Shown here: piece after piece, positions 1 to 7,783 of the stretch
How positions within the stretch are numbered: position 1 is the first letter of the stretch
How the letters are laid out: each line of letters starts with the position of its first letter
Source: Ruminococcus flavefaciens
GTDB lineage: Bacteria > Bacteroidota > Bacteroidia > Bacteroidales > P3
DNA: 64,000 nt
Assembly: GCA_023667315.1 (NCBI GenBank)
Contig: JAMPAI010000003.1
Span: 248,001 to 312,000, forward strand
Direction of reading: 5' to 3'
Program-made: the position numbers and the translations under genes
Notes under the pieces: generated by a model
The model's input: only the letters and a program-made list of their open reading frames with translations
The model's database searches: none
Told to the model about the DNA's origin: nothing

Positions 1-1683
1 CGGGTCGGTTTCGATGAGGCGGGTGTAGTCGTACACCGCTTCCGACACCTTTGTCTCTTCGCTGCGCGTGATATACTCGTCCTCTTTTTTCCACAGTGTC
101 AGCAGCAGCGTAGCGATGGATTCCCTCTTCTCCACGTCGAATTTCCGGTCATCGGTATAGAAAGGGTTGAAGGTGATGGGTATATCTTCGGTATAGGTGT
201 AGTAGATGCCGTCCTGTCCACCGGTTTTTTGCTGAACCCACTGACAGGTGCCGAGATAACTGTTGCCGGTGTCCACCATGATGATATGTGCCCCCTGTTC
301 CCAGTATTGGCGTACCAGGTGGTTCGTAAAGAACGACTTGCCCGAACCGGAAGGCCCCAGTACGAACTTGTTTCGGTTGGTGGTGATGCCACGCTTCATC
401 GGTTCGTCAGAAATATCCACGTGAAGTGGTACATAAGTGAATCGGTCCACCAGTTTGATGCCGAAGGGCGAATCTGAAGAGGCGTAGCTGGTCTCGCTGT
501 TGAAGAAGCAGGTAACCGATTCGGCGAACTGGATAAAGGTGTCCTCCGAAGGGAAGTCCGCCCCGTTGCCGGGCACGCCCGACCAAAAGAAAACCGGTGC
601 GTCGGCGGTAACCTGCCGGGGACGCAAGTCCATCAACGATAGGGCTGCCGCCACGTCGTTGCGCATCTGGTCGTAGTTCTCTTCCGTCCCCCAGGCGATC
701 ACGTTCATGTGTGCCCGGCAGGGCAGCATGTTTTCATCAAGTACAAGGTCGAGGAAGTCCTCAATGTACTGGGCGTTGATGGTGTTTTCCCGCGAAAGCT
801 TCGAAAGCGAGTGCATCTGCTTGCTCCGCTGTGAGAGCTTGCGGGTCATTTCCTTTACATCGTCGATAAAGATGTATTGGTTGTAGATATGGTTATGCGC
901 CAACAACTGGCATATGGGTGCCGAATAACTCAGATGACAGTCTGAACGGTCGGTGGACAGGGCGTCGTGCCGCCGCGCCGGGGAAACCTGCATGGGCAGG
1001 TCGTCCACATCGGAAATGGCATAGACACAGGCCTGTTGGTTGCCGTGGATGATCCGGTCGGAACGCAGTTCGTAGTCCGCCACGGCGGGCGTGGACTCGA
1101 AGAAATTGAAATAGCTGTCCAGCAGGCCGGTCTTTTCTTTTGCACCGACCAGGTCGGCTTCGGTGAGGCGACGCATCTTGATAAAGGAAGAGGCTTCCAG
1201 AATGGCGGTGAACTGGTTTACCGCTTCCATAAAGCGATCTAAAGTGGTTTGGTTGTGGATTTCAAGCGGCACGAGCCGGCCTCGGCAGAGTGTCGTGAAC
1301 AGCGACTGTTTGCGGCTGTTGGCCTTGCAGGTCTTGGTAAGGTACAGATAGCACTTGTGTTCCAGATAGGGTCGTTCGGCAAAGTGCAACTGAAAACTCT
1401 TGCTCAGGAAAGAAGGCTCAGGCCCGTTGTAGGCGGGCTGGTATTTTCTTTGCACGAAAACGTCCTGCTTGTGCAGCACGCTGTATTCCGGCAACGCACG
1501 GATGGCCTTCACCCAGGTGTCGTGCAGGTTCCAGTATTCCTGTTCGGTGAGGGTGAAGATTTCCGGCAGCTGCAGCTCGAACGCCACGGTATAGTCCCCC
1601 TGCTTGGAGAGGATGCAGTCTTTCTCAATAGACAGGATGGGGTTAAGCCGTTCCAGGGTGGAGGTGGGGGCGTTGTTGATCAT
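1..1683 (-). CDS. traG: TraG-type conjugation ATPase (VirB4-like), 3' end outside window
   Basis: This is the motor ATPase of Bacteroides CTn-type mating systems; it powers assembly of the conjugation channel at the inner membrane. About 561 codons are visible and the frame runs off the left edge, so the C-terminus and Walker B are not seen. The start ATG (1683-1681) overlaps the stop of the upstream traF-like gene in an ATGA arrangement, which decides the start. A Walker A motif GPSGSGKS lies near residue 442, followed by a stretch typical of TraG/VirB4 (VDTGNSYLG). It is the last visible gene of a minus-strand tra operon that begins with the ParA gene; further tra genes are expected to the left. 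Confidence 0.92.
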   Translation of the reverse strand, partial: MINNAPTSTLERLNPILSIEKDCILSKQGDYTVAFELQLPEIFTLTEQEYWNLHDTWVKAIRALPEYSVLHKQDVFVQRKYQPAYNGPEPSFLSKSFQLHFAERPYLEHKCYLYLTKTCKANSRKQSLFTTLCRGRLVPLEIHNQTTLDRFMEAVNQFTAILEASSFIKMRRLTEADLVGAKEKTGLLDSYFNFFESTPAVADYELRSDRIIHGNQQACVYAISDVDDLPMQVSPARRHDALSTDRSDCHLSYSAPICQLLAHNHIYNQYIFIDDVKEMTRKLSQRSKQMHSLSKLSRENTINAQYIEDFLDLVLDENMLPCRAHMNVIAWGTEENYDQMRNDVAAALSLMDLRPRQVTADAPVFFWSGVPGNGADFPSEDTFIQFAESVTCFFNSETSYASSDSPFGIKLVDRFTYVPLHVDISDEPMKRGITTNRNKFVLGPSGSGKSFFTNHLVRQYWEQGAHIIMVDTGNSYLGTCQWVQQKTGGQDGIYYTYTEDIPITFNPFYTDDRKFDVEKRESIATLLLTLWKKEDEYITRSEETKVSEAVYDYTRLIETDP

Positions 1684-2000
1684 GATTTCTTGGATAAAAG
1701 GGTGCGGAAGGAACGGCGGTGCAGGATGAAGCGGGGCAGGCTGCGTGATGCCTGCATCTTCTCCAGCCCGAACCGGCCGTACTTCTTGCTCATCTTATAG
1801 ATGTAGCCGATTCCGAAAACGCCGCCTGCGCCCACGACCGCCACGGTAAACACCACCGGCACGCCGGTAAACTGGAGGATGAAGTACAGCACGAATAAGG
1901 CCACCCCCACAATCACGAGGTACTTGATGTACTGAGCTTTCAATCCTTTGAACTCCACCGTTTTTCCGGTGCCTTTGTTGATGGTGTAATAGGCGATCAT
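1680..2000 (-). CDS. traF: TraF-like conjugation membrane protein (DUF4133)
   Basis: A 106-residue protein with two hydrophobic helices between about residues 26 and 70, followed by a basic C-terminal tail. Size, topology and position immediately before traG match the TraF/DUF4133 component of Bacteroides conjugative transposons, which is comparable in place to VirB3. Its stop codon overlaps the traG start by four bases, so the two are very likely translationally coupled. The exact role in the mating channel is inferred from gene order and family. Confidence 0.85.
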   Translation of the reverse strand: MIAYYTINKGTGKTVEFKGLKAQYIKYLVIVGVALFVLYFILQFTGVPVVFTVAVVGAGGVFGIGYIYKMSKKYGRFGLEKMQASRSLPRFILHRRSFRTLLSKKS

Positions 2001-2012
2001 GGCGGCAGGGGA

Positions 2013-2327
2013 TTACAGGAAGAACGCCTTGATGACGATGCCGATAGCCAACGACACGAATAAGACGGCTCCGAACCAGCCTCCGATGGTTTTGGCCGCC
2101 TGCTGGTCGCCCTGCTGTATCTTTGCGAATACCATAATGGCTCCCACTATGGCCACCAAGGCTGCGATAATCAAAGCCAAGGTAGAGACGGTTTCGAAGA
2201 TGCCCTTCAACTCACTTGTAACCTGAGTTAACGCGCTCTTGGCCTGCGAGCCGCTCTGCGCCATCGAGAAGACCGGCAGGGCCGCCATGGCCGCCACCGC
2301 GAAGAGTTTGATTCTGTTTGCTTTCAT
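2013..2327 (-). CDS. traE: TraE-like conjugation protein (DUF4134)
   Basis: A 104-residue protein with an N-terminal signal-like segment (residues 1-23, ending VFSMAQ), a polar helix, and two membrane helices near residues 46-68 and 83-103. This layout and the place before traF match the DUF4134/TraE family, a small pilin-like or VirB2-like part of Bacteroides mating systems. It is separated by 12 bp from traF and by 20 bp from the upstream gene, so it is in the same operon. Confidence 0.85.
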   Translation of the reverse strand: MKANRIKLFAVAAMAALPVFSMAQSGSQAKSALTQVTSELKGIFETVSTLALIIAALVAIVGAIMVFAKIQQGDQQAAKTIGGWFGAVLFVSLAIGIVIKAFFL

Positions 2328-2347
2328 GCTTTTTTATTTAAATGTTG

Positions 2348-3118
2348 TTACGATAAAAAGTCCTGTATGTCGTCGTGCGCCGTTTCCTCTTCGGTCATGG
2401 CCTCTTCTTCAGGTGCATTGTCCGCTTCCTCCACTTCCTCCTCAGGGTCTTCTTCCACGTCTTCCTGCGGGAGCGGTTCCTGCGGCAGCGGCGGATATTT
2501 GGCCAGGATCTCGTCGGTGCGCAGTCGGGAGTCGTGGCGCAGGGCGTTGAAGATTTCAAGATCCTGCAGCCCGTGCAGCTTCTCCGCCGTTTGGCGGTCA
2601 TCTTTCTCGGAACGGTACGGTTGACGCAGGTTCTGTTCCACCTCCGTCACCAGGCGTTCTTCTTCCAAGGCCTGTTGCATGTCCTGCTGTTCGAATATCC
2701 ACTCGTCGTCCACGTCCACGATTGCCATGGGCATCGACTTGGCCGGCATGAAGTCGGGAACGGCTTCGGGAACTGGCTCGGGAGCGGGCGACGGTTCAGG
2801 TTCAGATTCAGGCTCAGGAAACGCGACAGGTTCGGGGACGACATCCGGCTGTTTCACTTCTTCCTCCCGGTCGTTCCTTTCGGTGTTTTCCCCGGCGGCG
2901 GGTTCCTGTACGGGCGCCGGCGCGGCCTTGGCAACCGCCGACTGCCTGGAGACACCCAGGCAGTCTTCCATGCTTACCGAAGACGGGGCGTTTTTTGGGG
3001 TGGCATCGTGGCCGTTGCCGAGGGCGTTCACGGCACCGCTTATCTCCTGCCGGAAATAGAACAGGGTGAACACCGTCCACACGAGCAAGGCCAGGACTAT
3101 GATTGCGCTATTGGTCAT
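2348..3118 (-). CDS. DUF4122-like conjugal transfer protein (TraD position)
   Basis: A 256-residue protein with one N-terminal membrane helix (about residues 4-24), a long Pro/Glu-rich low-complexity linker (roughly 60-120), a conserved-looking block around VDVDDEWIFEQQD, and a strongly acidic C-terminus. Topology and operon place fit the DUF4122 family found between the DUF3408 and DUF4134 genes of Bacteroides CTns. The Pro/Glu repeats make the opposite strand look open, but that is a shadow. The start overlaps the upstream gene by 11 bp. The family number is from memory and less certain than the operon assignment. Confidence 0.7.
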   Translation of the reverse strand: MTNSAIIVLALLVWTVFTLFYFRQEISGAVNALGNGHDATPKNAPSSVSMEDCLGVSRQSAVAKAAPAPVQEPAAGENTERNDREEEVKQPDVVPEPVAFPEPESEPEPSPAPEPVPEAVPDFMPAKSMPMAIVDVDDEWIFEQQDMQQALEEERLVTEVEQNLRQPYRSEKDDRQTAEKLHGLQDLEIFNALRHDSRLRTDEILAKYPPLPQEPLPQEDVEEDPEEEVEEADNAPEEEAMTEEETAHDDIQDFLS

Positions 3119-3599
3119 TGTCGGAGTCGTTGTCCCGTTCCTCCCAGCTCAGGGCGGGACGGGTAAGGGTTTTCAAAACGCCGGCGTGTTGTTCGATATG
3201 GTGGCGCAGCACGTTGTTAACCAACGTGGTGAGCGATACTCCCGTGCAGGTGGCGATAAACCGGAGGTCACGGCTGTTGCGTTGCGACAGCTGCACCCGC
3301 AGCCCGCCCATTTCCTCATCGGTGTCGCGCACCAGGAACGTGTCGTGGTAAGCGGCATAGTCCATCGCCTTGCCCGCCGTGACGGCGGGACGGACGGAAC
3401 CCGCCGCATCCTTCTTCTTCCTTCCCGGCCGTTTCTTCTCCTGCGGTGCCGGTGCTGCTTCGGTTTTGGGTGCCGGCTCCTCCGCCACGGGCGGTTCCGG
3501 CACTTCCGGCAAGGGTTGGATCTGAATCTGCGAACGGTTCATCTTGGCCAGCAGCGCATCCATGCTGCTGTTGCCTATAGGGCTTGTGTGGGTTGACAT
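3108..3599 (-). CDS. DUF3408-like conjugation protein (TraB position)
   Basis: A 163-residue protein starting at MSTHTSPIG; a longer reading from 3737 lies inside the ParA gene and is not protein-like. It has a Pro/Ala-rich and basic linker (KKRPGRKKKD) and a C-terminal part with ribbon-helix-helix character (about residues 98-140, including GVSLTTLVNNVL). DUF3408 proteins occupy this place directly after ParA in Bacteroides CTns. A DNA-binding role as ParA partner is inference. The start overlaps the 3' end of the ParA gene by 25 bp, indicating coupling. It is a natural candidate to bind the repeat arrays next to the operon. Confidence 0.78.
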   Translation of the reverse strand: MSTHTSPIGNSSMDALLAKMNRSQIQIQPLPEVPEPPVAEEPAPKTEAAPAPQEKKRPGRKKKDAAGSVRPAVTAGKAMDYAAYHDTFLVRDTDEEMGGLRVQLSQRNSRDLRFIATCTGVSLTTLVNNVLRHHIEQHAGVLKTLTRPALSWEERDNDSDNDQ

Positions 3600-4351
3600 A
3601 TCGAGATGATTTCGTTGGTGAGGGAACTGATGTGCAGCTCGCTGGCCGTACCGGGCGTCATGGGGAGCAGGGTGCTGCGGTAGATGGTGTTGGTGTCGAG
3701 GGCCTCTTTCGAGAATTTCACCGACTTGGGGATCCACGTGTCCATGAACCGCATGCCGGCGGCGGCGAAGGCGTCCCGGTATTGTTCGATAATCTTGTCC
3801 TGCTTGGTGCGGGCGTCCACCTGCGTGAGGAAATAGCGGATGTCTTTCATCCTACAGCGGTCGCGGAACTCTTCCTTGCTTTTGAGTTTCATCATGAGGT
3901 CGTGGAACGAGATGGTGCTTTCGATCACGACCCGGTCGGGAATCACGGGCACGAAGAAATAATCCACGTCGAGCAGGGTCTGCAGGGTTTCTGGCTGGTT
4001 CACGCTGCCTGGCAGGTCGATCAGGATCACCTGAAGGTCGGCGGCGGGGATGCGCGAGAGGATGGCCGAGGCCGTGGCGTTGTGGGATTCGGTGCCGGTC
4101 TTGAAGATGGGATAGGTTCCGAAGTCGTGTTTTGCGTAGAAGTTCCGGCACAAATCGGAGAGGGTCGGGGAGGTGGACAAGGCTTTCTCCTCTCTGTCGC
4201 GCAGACCGCTGAGGCTGTGCTGAGGAAAGTCGGCGTCGATGGCCAGGCAGCGCAAGGCGTGCACATAGTGTAGTTGTCCCGCAACCATGCCCGTGAGCGT
4301 GGTTTTCCCCACCCCTCCTTTCTGTGTTGCAATGGATATGGTGACTGACAT
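3575..4351 (-). CDS. ParA-family ATPase (TraA position of CTn tra operon)
   Basis: A 258-residue ParA/MinD-type ATPase. The ATG at 4351 is chosen over a TTG further upstream because the protein then begins five residues before the first beta strand. The deviant Walker A motif KGGVGKTT is at residues 11-18, and a Walker B-like segment ILIDLPGS follows. It heads the minus-strand tra operon. In Bacteroides CTns this protein (often TraA) is required for or stimulates transfer. An octanucleotide repeat array begins about 190 bp upstream of its start, which invites a partition-like or DNA-positioning model; that link is inference. Confidence 0.88.
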   Translation of the reverse strand: MSVTISIATQKGGVGKTTLTGMVAGQLHYVHALRCLAIDADFPQHSLSGLRDREEKALSTSPTLSDLCRNFYAKHDFGTYPIFKTGTESHNATASAILSRIPAADLQVILIDLPGSVNQPETLQTLLDVDYFFVPVIPDRVVIESTISFHDLMMKLKSKEEFRDRCRMKDIRYFLTQVDARTKQDKIIEQYRDAFAAAGMRFMDTWIPKSVKFSKEALDTNTIYRSTLLPMTPGTASELHISSLTNEIISICQPTQAL

Positions 4352-4421
4352 AAGCAATCTCAATGTTTGTGGTGCGAAAATAAATAATAATAATTGATGG
4401 CTTATTATTTCTTAAATTTCA

Positions 4422-4429
4422 TACCTTTG
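4422..4429 (+). promoter_or_regulatory. Bacteroidetes -7 box (TACCTTTG), possible rightward promoter
   Basis: A perfect TAnnTTTG match lies in the AT-rich spacer between the ParA gene and the first octamer array. A good TTTG at the usual 17-23 bp spacing upstream is not visible. If active, it would transcribe array 1 and then the small membrane protein and methyltransferase. It also resembles the GTAnnTTTGC core used by CTnDOT-type integrases. Confidence 0.4.
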
Positions 4430-4543
4430 CAAAACTTTCTGAAATTTTCTGAGATTTTCGATTGATGAAAGTTTTGTGTTTGTAAGTAATTGTTTTATAA
4501 TGAAAAATAAATTTTCAAGTTGCATGAAAATTTTTGGCAGAAT

Positions 4544-4695
4544 GGATGTCTGGATGAATGGACAGACGGCTAAAAGTTTGCATGGCGATATGTACATATG
4601 TACGTGCGGACAAACGGATGTATGTACATACGGTAAAACCGCCATAGGTACATATGTACAAAATGCCATATGTACATACGGCGACACTGCCATAA
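4544..4695 (+). repeat. Octanucleotide tandem array 1 (19 degenerate 8-bp units)
   Basis: From 4544 the sequence can be cut into 19 consecutive 8-bp units. Examples are GGATGAAT (4552), GGACAGAC (4560), GTACATAT (4592 and 4648), GTACATAC (4624 and 4672) and TGCCATAT (4664). By hand count the second base is G or T in 19 of 19 units and the third is A or C in 17 of 19. All six GTAC words start at multiples of 8 bp from one another. The array ends just before the ribosome-binding site of the 44-residue membrane protein. The stretch 4352-4543 holds no gene I can support, only AT-rich promoter-like DNA. Small reading frames crossing the array on both strands are judged non-coding. Confidence 0.85.
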
Positions 4696-4708
4696 AAAGG
4701 AGATTCGT

Positions 4709-4843
4709 ATGAGCGTGATAGTGTGCTGCCTTATCGGCGTGGCTGTGGCCGCGATTGTCGTCTATATGGCGAGGGTAGGGAAAGAAAAGGCGGCGATTGC
4801 CCGCCAGCTCCGCAAGGTTGCGGGAAAAAAGAAACAGCCATGA
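4709..4843 (+). CDS. Small single-span membrane protein coupled to methyltransferase
   Basis: A 44-codon gene starting MSVIVCCLIG and ending GKKKQP. It has one hydrophobic helix (about residues 3-22) followed by a basic tail, so the tail is probably cytoplasmic. A purine-rich ribosome-binding site (AAAAGGAG, 4695-4702) is well placed. Its TGA (4841-4843) overlaps the ATG of the methyltransferase (4840-4842) in an ATGA junction, arguing for real translation and coupling. I recognise no family. It may only serve translational coupling or may anchor a partner at the membrane. Confidence 0.6.
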   Translation: MSVIVCCLIGVAVAAIVVYMARVGKEKAAIARQLRKVAGKKKQP

Positions 4844-6330
4844 AACTGTTATACATAGACTTGTTCTGCGGTGCCGGTGGCACGAGTACCGGTGTGGAAT
4901 CCGCCCGTTTGGACGGCATGCAATGCGCCAAGGTGATCGCCTGTGTGAACCACGACAAGAACGCCATCGCCAGCCATGCGGCCAACCATCCCGATGCGAT
5001 GCACTTTACCGAGGATATCCGCACCCTGCAGCTCTCGCCGCTCGTGGCACACGCCGAACGCATGAAGATGCAGTATCCGGACGCCAAGGTGGTGCTGTGG
5101 GCTTCGCTGGAATGTACCAACTTCAGCAAGGCCAAGGGCGGCCAGCCGCGCGATGCGGATAGCCGCACCCTGGCCGAACACCTGTTCCGCTACATAGAGG
5201 CCCTGAATCCCGACTTTATCCAGATAGAGAATGTGGAGGAATTCATGTCGTGGGGCGATATGGACGAGAACGGCAAGCCGATATCCCGCGATAAGGGAAA
5301 GTGTTACGTGCGGTGGTGCAACCGTGTACGCCGCTACGGCTATGACTTCGAGCACAGGATTTTGAATGCCGCCGACTACGGTGCTTATACGACAAGGAAA
5401 CGTTTTTTCGGCATATTCGCCAAAAGGGGGCTTCCGATCGTGTTTCCCGCAGCGACACACTGCAAGGGCGGAAAGGCCGATATGTTCGGCTCGCTCGAAA
5501 AGTGGAAGCCGGTGCGGGATGTGCTCGATTTCTCCGATTTGGGAAACTCTATATTCCGAGAAAGGGCTCTTTCCGAGAACACCCTCGAACGTATTTACGC
5601 TGGGCTTGTCCGGTTTGTCGCGGGCGGGCAGGAAGCGTTCTTATCCAAACAATACAGCGGCAGCCCTGGGGGCAAGAATGTATCCATCAATGGCCCTGCG
5701 GGAACCATCACCTGCAGGGATCACCATATGTTCGTCTCCGCCTACTATGGAAATGGACACAACCACTCCATAGAAGCGCCCGCCCCGACCCTCACCACCA
5801 AGGATCGGCTTTCCGTGGTGACCGCTTTCTTCGGCAACGAGTATTCGGGAGGCGGGCAGTTGTCAAGTCTGGAAAATCCATGCCCGGCGGTGTTGACCAA
5901 GCCGAAACAGGCTTTGATTTCGGTGCGGCAGCACTATCTGCTCAACCCGCAGTATCGGAGCTTCGGGCGCGATATCGACGACCCTTGTTTCACGCTTATC
6001 GCCCGTATGGACAAACGTCCCCCTTGTCTTATCACGACAGATCCGGGGAGCCTTCCTGATATATCCTTGCACTCCGATGATAGTCCTATGACGCGCAGAA
6101 TCAAAAGCTTCATGCGGCTCTATCATATCATCGACATCTATATGCGGATGCTTAAGACGGACGAGTTGAAACGCATAATGGGCTTCCCTGAGGACTATGT
6201 GCTGATCGGAACTCAGGAGGAACAGAAAAAATACATAGGAAACGCCGTGGAGGTGAATATGTCGCGGGCATTGTGCGAGGCACTCTGCCAACGCCTCGCT
6301 GAAACGAAATCATTATTGAAAACCGCTTAA
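4840..6330 (+). CDS. DNA (cytosine-5-)-methyltransferase, Dcm family
   Basis: A 496-residue C5-methyltransferase that transfers a methyl group from S-adenosylmethionine to cytosine in DNA. Motif I DLFCGAGG is at residues 7-14. The catalytic cysteine is C92 in ECTNFSKAKGG, where the usual PC is EC. Motif VI ENV is at 130-132 and motif X (IGNAVEVNMSRAL) is near the C-terminus. An earlier in-frame start at 4723 was rejected because it lies inside the preceding small gene. No restriction endonuclease is adjacent, so this is probably an orphan methylase protecting the ICE from host restriction; that role is inference. It lies between the two octamer arrays. Confidence 0.9.
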   Translation: MKLLYIDLFCGAGGTSTGVESARLDGMQCAKVIACVNHDKNAIASHAANHPDAMHFTEDIRTLQLSPLVAHAERMKMQYPDAKVVLWASLECTNFSKAKGGQPRDADSRTLAEHLFRYIEALNPDFIQIENVEEFMSWGDMDENGKPISRDKGKCYVRWCNRVRRYGYDFEHRILNAADYGAYTTRKRFFGIFAKRGLPIVFPAATHCKGGKADMFGSLEKWKPVRDVLDFSDLGNSIFRERALSENTLERIYAGLVRFVAGGQEAFLSKQYSGSPGGKNVSINGPAGTITCRDHHMFVSAYYGNGHNHSIEAPAPTLTTKDRLSVVTAFFGNEYSGGGQLSSLENPCPAVLTKPKQALISVRQHYLLNPQYRSFGRDIDDPCFTLIARMDKRPPCLITTDPGSLPDISLHSDDSPMTRRIKSFMRLYHIIDIYMRMLKTDELKRIMGFPEDYVLIGTQEEQKKYIGNAVEVNMSRALCEALCQRLAETKSLLKTA

Positions 6331-6333
6331 AAG

Positions 6334-6690
6334 ATGAAAGATATACTTGATGCCCAATACCCAAATGTCATGAACGGAAATAAGCCAAAGAAAGTGTTTG
6401 TGTCGCTGCCGATTACGGGGCGCGAGGAAGCCGCCCGGCAGGAAGCGCGGATGGCCAAGGAACGTCTTGTGGAACAGGGCTACGAGGTGGTTACACCCTT
6501 CGAGTGCGCGCCGGATCCCGGCCGGCATATCGGCTATTACATCGGGCGTTGCATCGAGGCGTTGCTTCAATGCGATGCCATCTGTCAGAAGCCGCAGTCC
6601 GAAAGCGCGGGCTGCCGCCTGGAATCCTGTGCGATCGAGCTCTACAACCTCCAGCGTGTTTCATGGCCGCTTGAAAATCCGCTTGTATGA
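6334..6690 (+). CDS. DUF4406 protein (nucleoside deoxyribosyltransferase-like fold)
   Basis: A 118-residue protein beginning MKDILDAQYP. The core KKVFVSLPITGR followed by a helix and GYEVVTPFE is typical of DUF4406, which is related to nucleoside 2-deoxyribosyltransferases. The later segment HIGYYIGRCIEALLQCDAI also fits. It begins 3 bp after the methyltransferase stop and overlaps the next gene by 4 bp, so all three form one operon. Members are common in phages and ICEs; a role in modified-nucleotide metabolism or anti-restriction is plausible but unproven. Confidence 0.75.
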   Translation: MKDILDAQYPNVMNGNKPKKVFVSLPITGREEAARQEARMAKERLVEQGYEVVTPFECAPDPGRHIGYYIGRCIEALLQCDAICQKPQSESAGCRLESCAIELYNLQRVSWPLENPLV

Positions 6691-7319
6691 CCCCGCTTCA
6701 TGAAATAAACAGCCGCTTCAACGAGCAGTTGCGGCGACAGGCGCAAGGACTTCTGCCGGGTGGATATGTCTATAAGTTAGGTAGACCCGGCGGCATCCTG
6801 CAGAGTGCCGGCATCCCCGATTTACCCATAGAAATGGCTTCGGCGCGACTGCTGCACAAGTCGAACCAGGAGAACCATCCGTTCAACCTATCGGAAGTGG
6901 AGAATCTTCCGCGGGCCATCCAGAATCCGTTGGCCGTGTTCCGCAGCGCCACCCATATCGGGAGCAACGTGATCCTTACGGAGTTGCGTCAAGGGGATAA
7001 GAACTTCGTGGTGGCCTTGCAGACCAACCGGCAGGAAGGCAAGGTGTTGGTGAACAGTGTGCGGAGCGTACACTATCGTAGTTCGAATCTACATATCGTC
7101 AATTGGATCAATGCTGGCCTGGCGGATTACCTGAAGCCTATATCAATGGAAATATGGTTGGAGGACTTACGAAAAGAGCTCCATTCTAAACCGCAGTACA
7201 ATTCCGCGGACGTTAGAATGAAGCTCAGTTCGTGTGCAAAGGTAATACAAAATTTTAAAAACCCGGAAATCGTTGTCCGGCAGCACAAGGTGAAGCGTGT
7301 GCGCGGACGGGGATTGTAA
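6687..7319 (+). CDS. MuF-C-like (phage BECR-fold related) domain protein
   Basis: A 210-residue single-domain protein with the conserved sequence run LGRPGGILQSAGIPDLPIEM, then HPFNLSEVENL, NPLAVFRSATHIGSNVILTEL, FVVALQTN, and a C-terminal NSADV...VIQNFKNPE block. I recognise this as the domain found at the C-terminus of phage MuF-like and polyvalent proteins, thought to be related to the barnase/EndoU/colicin/RelE nuclease fold. The same domain occurs in two other genes of this ICE (16988 and inside 18103). The ATGA junction with the DUF4406 gene shows coupling. Toxin or effector activity is inference. Confidence 0.68.
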   Translation: MTPLHEINSRFNEQLRRQAQGLLPGGYVYKLGRPGGILQSAGIPDLPIEMASARLLHKSNQENHPFNLSEVENLPRAIQNPLAVFRSATHIGSNVILTELRQGDKNFVVALQTNRQEGKVLVNSVRSVHYRSSNLHIVNWINAGLADYLKPISMEIWLEDLRKELHSKPQYNSADVRMKLSSCAKVIQNFKNPEIVVRQHKVKRVRGRGL

Positions 7320-7335
7320 CTCTTCTTTCCATGCC

Positions 7336-7783
7336 GACCCGAAATCCAAATAGCCATTCATCCATACAGCCGTATCGCCATACGGCACTGCCGCCATCGG
7401 GCGGTTTGTATTTCCGTCCGTATGGCGTTATGGCGCAATGTACAAACGTACATACAGCCGTAGGTACGTTTGGCCATACGGACGAATGTACAAATGTACA
7501 AACGTCCGTATGGCGGTATGGCTGTTTGTACAAATGGCGCAATGTACAAATGGCTATATGTCCATTCAGCCGTATGGATATACATCCCGATGGCGTTACA
7601 TCCCAAAGGCGGGACGGCACAATGTACACAAGGACTTCCGTACAGATGGCCTTATGGCTGAAAGTCCATATGGACAAAGGTACGCAGGGACAGACGGCAT
7701 ATTGTCCTTTTATCCGTATGTACACACCTCCGTATGTCCGTATGGCAAAAAGGCCTTTTGGCTTTTCTGCCGTACAGCCACAC
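7336..7783 (+). repeat. Octanucleotide tandem array 2 (about 56 degenerate 8-bp units)
   Basis: From 7336 to about 7783 the DNA is continuous 8-bp units without spacers. Examples are GTACAAAC (7440, 7496), GGCCATAC (7472), GTACAAAT (7488, 7528, 7544), GTCCGTAT (7416, 7504, 7736), GGCGCAAT (7432, 7536) and AGCCGTAT (7368, 7568). By hand count base 1 is G in 42 of 56 units, base 2 is G or T in 55 of 56, base 3 is A or C in 56 of 56, and base 4 is C in 39 of 56; bases 5-8 vary more. After about 7784 the register is lost, although GTAC words continue to about 7870. The rest of 7784-7973 shows no gene. All six frames stay open because 8 and 3 share no factor. No protein is called here. Confidence 0.88.

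Noticed and set aside
2375-3166. 263-codon plus-strand frame opposite the DUF4122-like gene
   Set aside because: Arises from Pro/Glu-rich repeats on the real strand; it has no plausible domain.
4412-4712. Frames of 78 and 93 codons over array 1 on both strands
   Set aside because: Same periodic artefact; the plus frame also overlaps the better-supported 44-codon gene start.
4544-7783. CRISPR array
   Set aside because: Units are 8 bp with no spacers, no 25-40 bp conserved repeat and no cas genes nearby.
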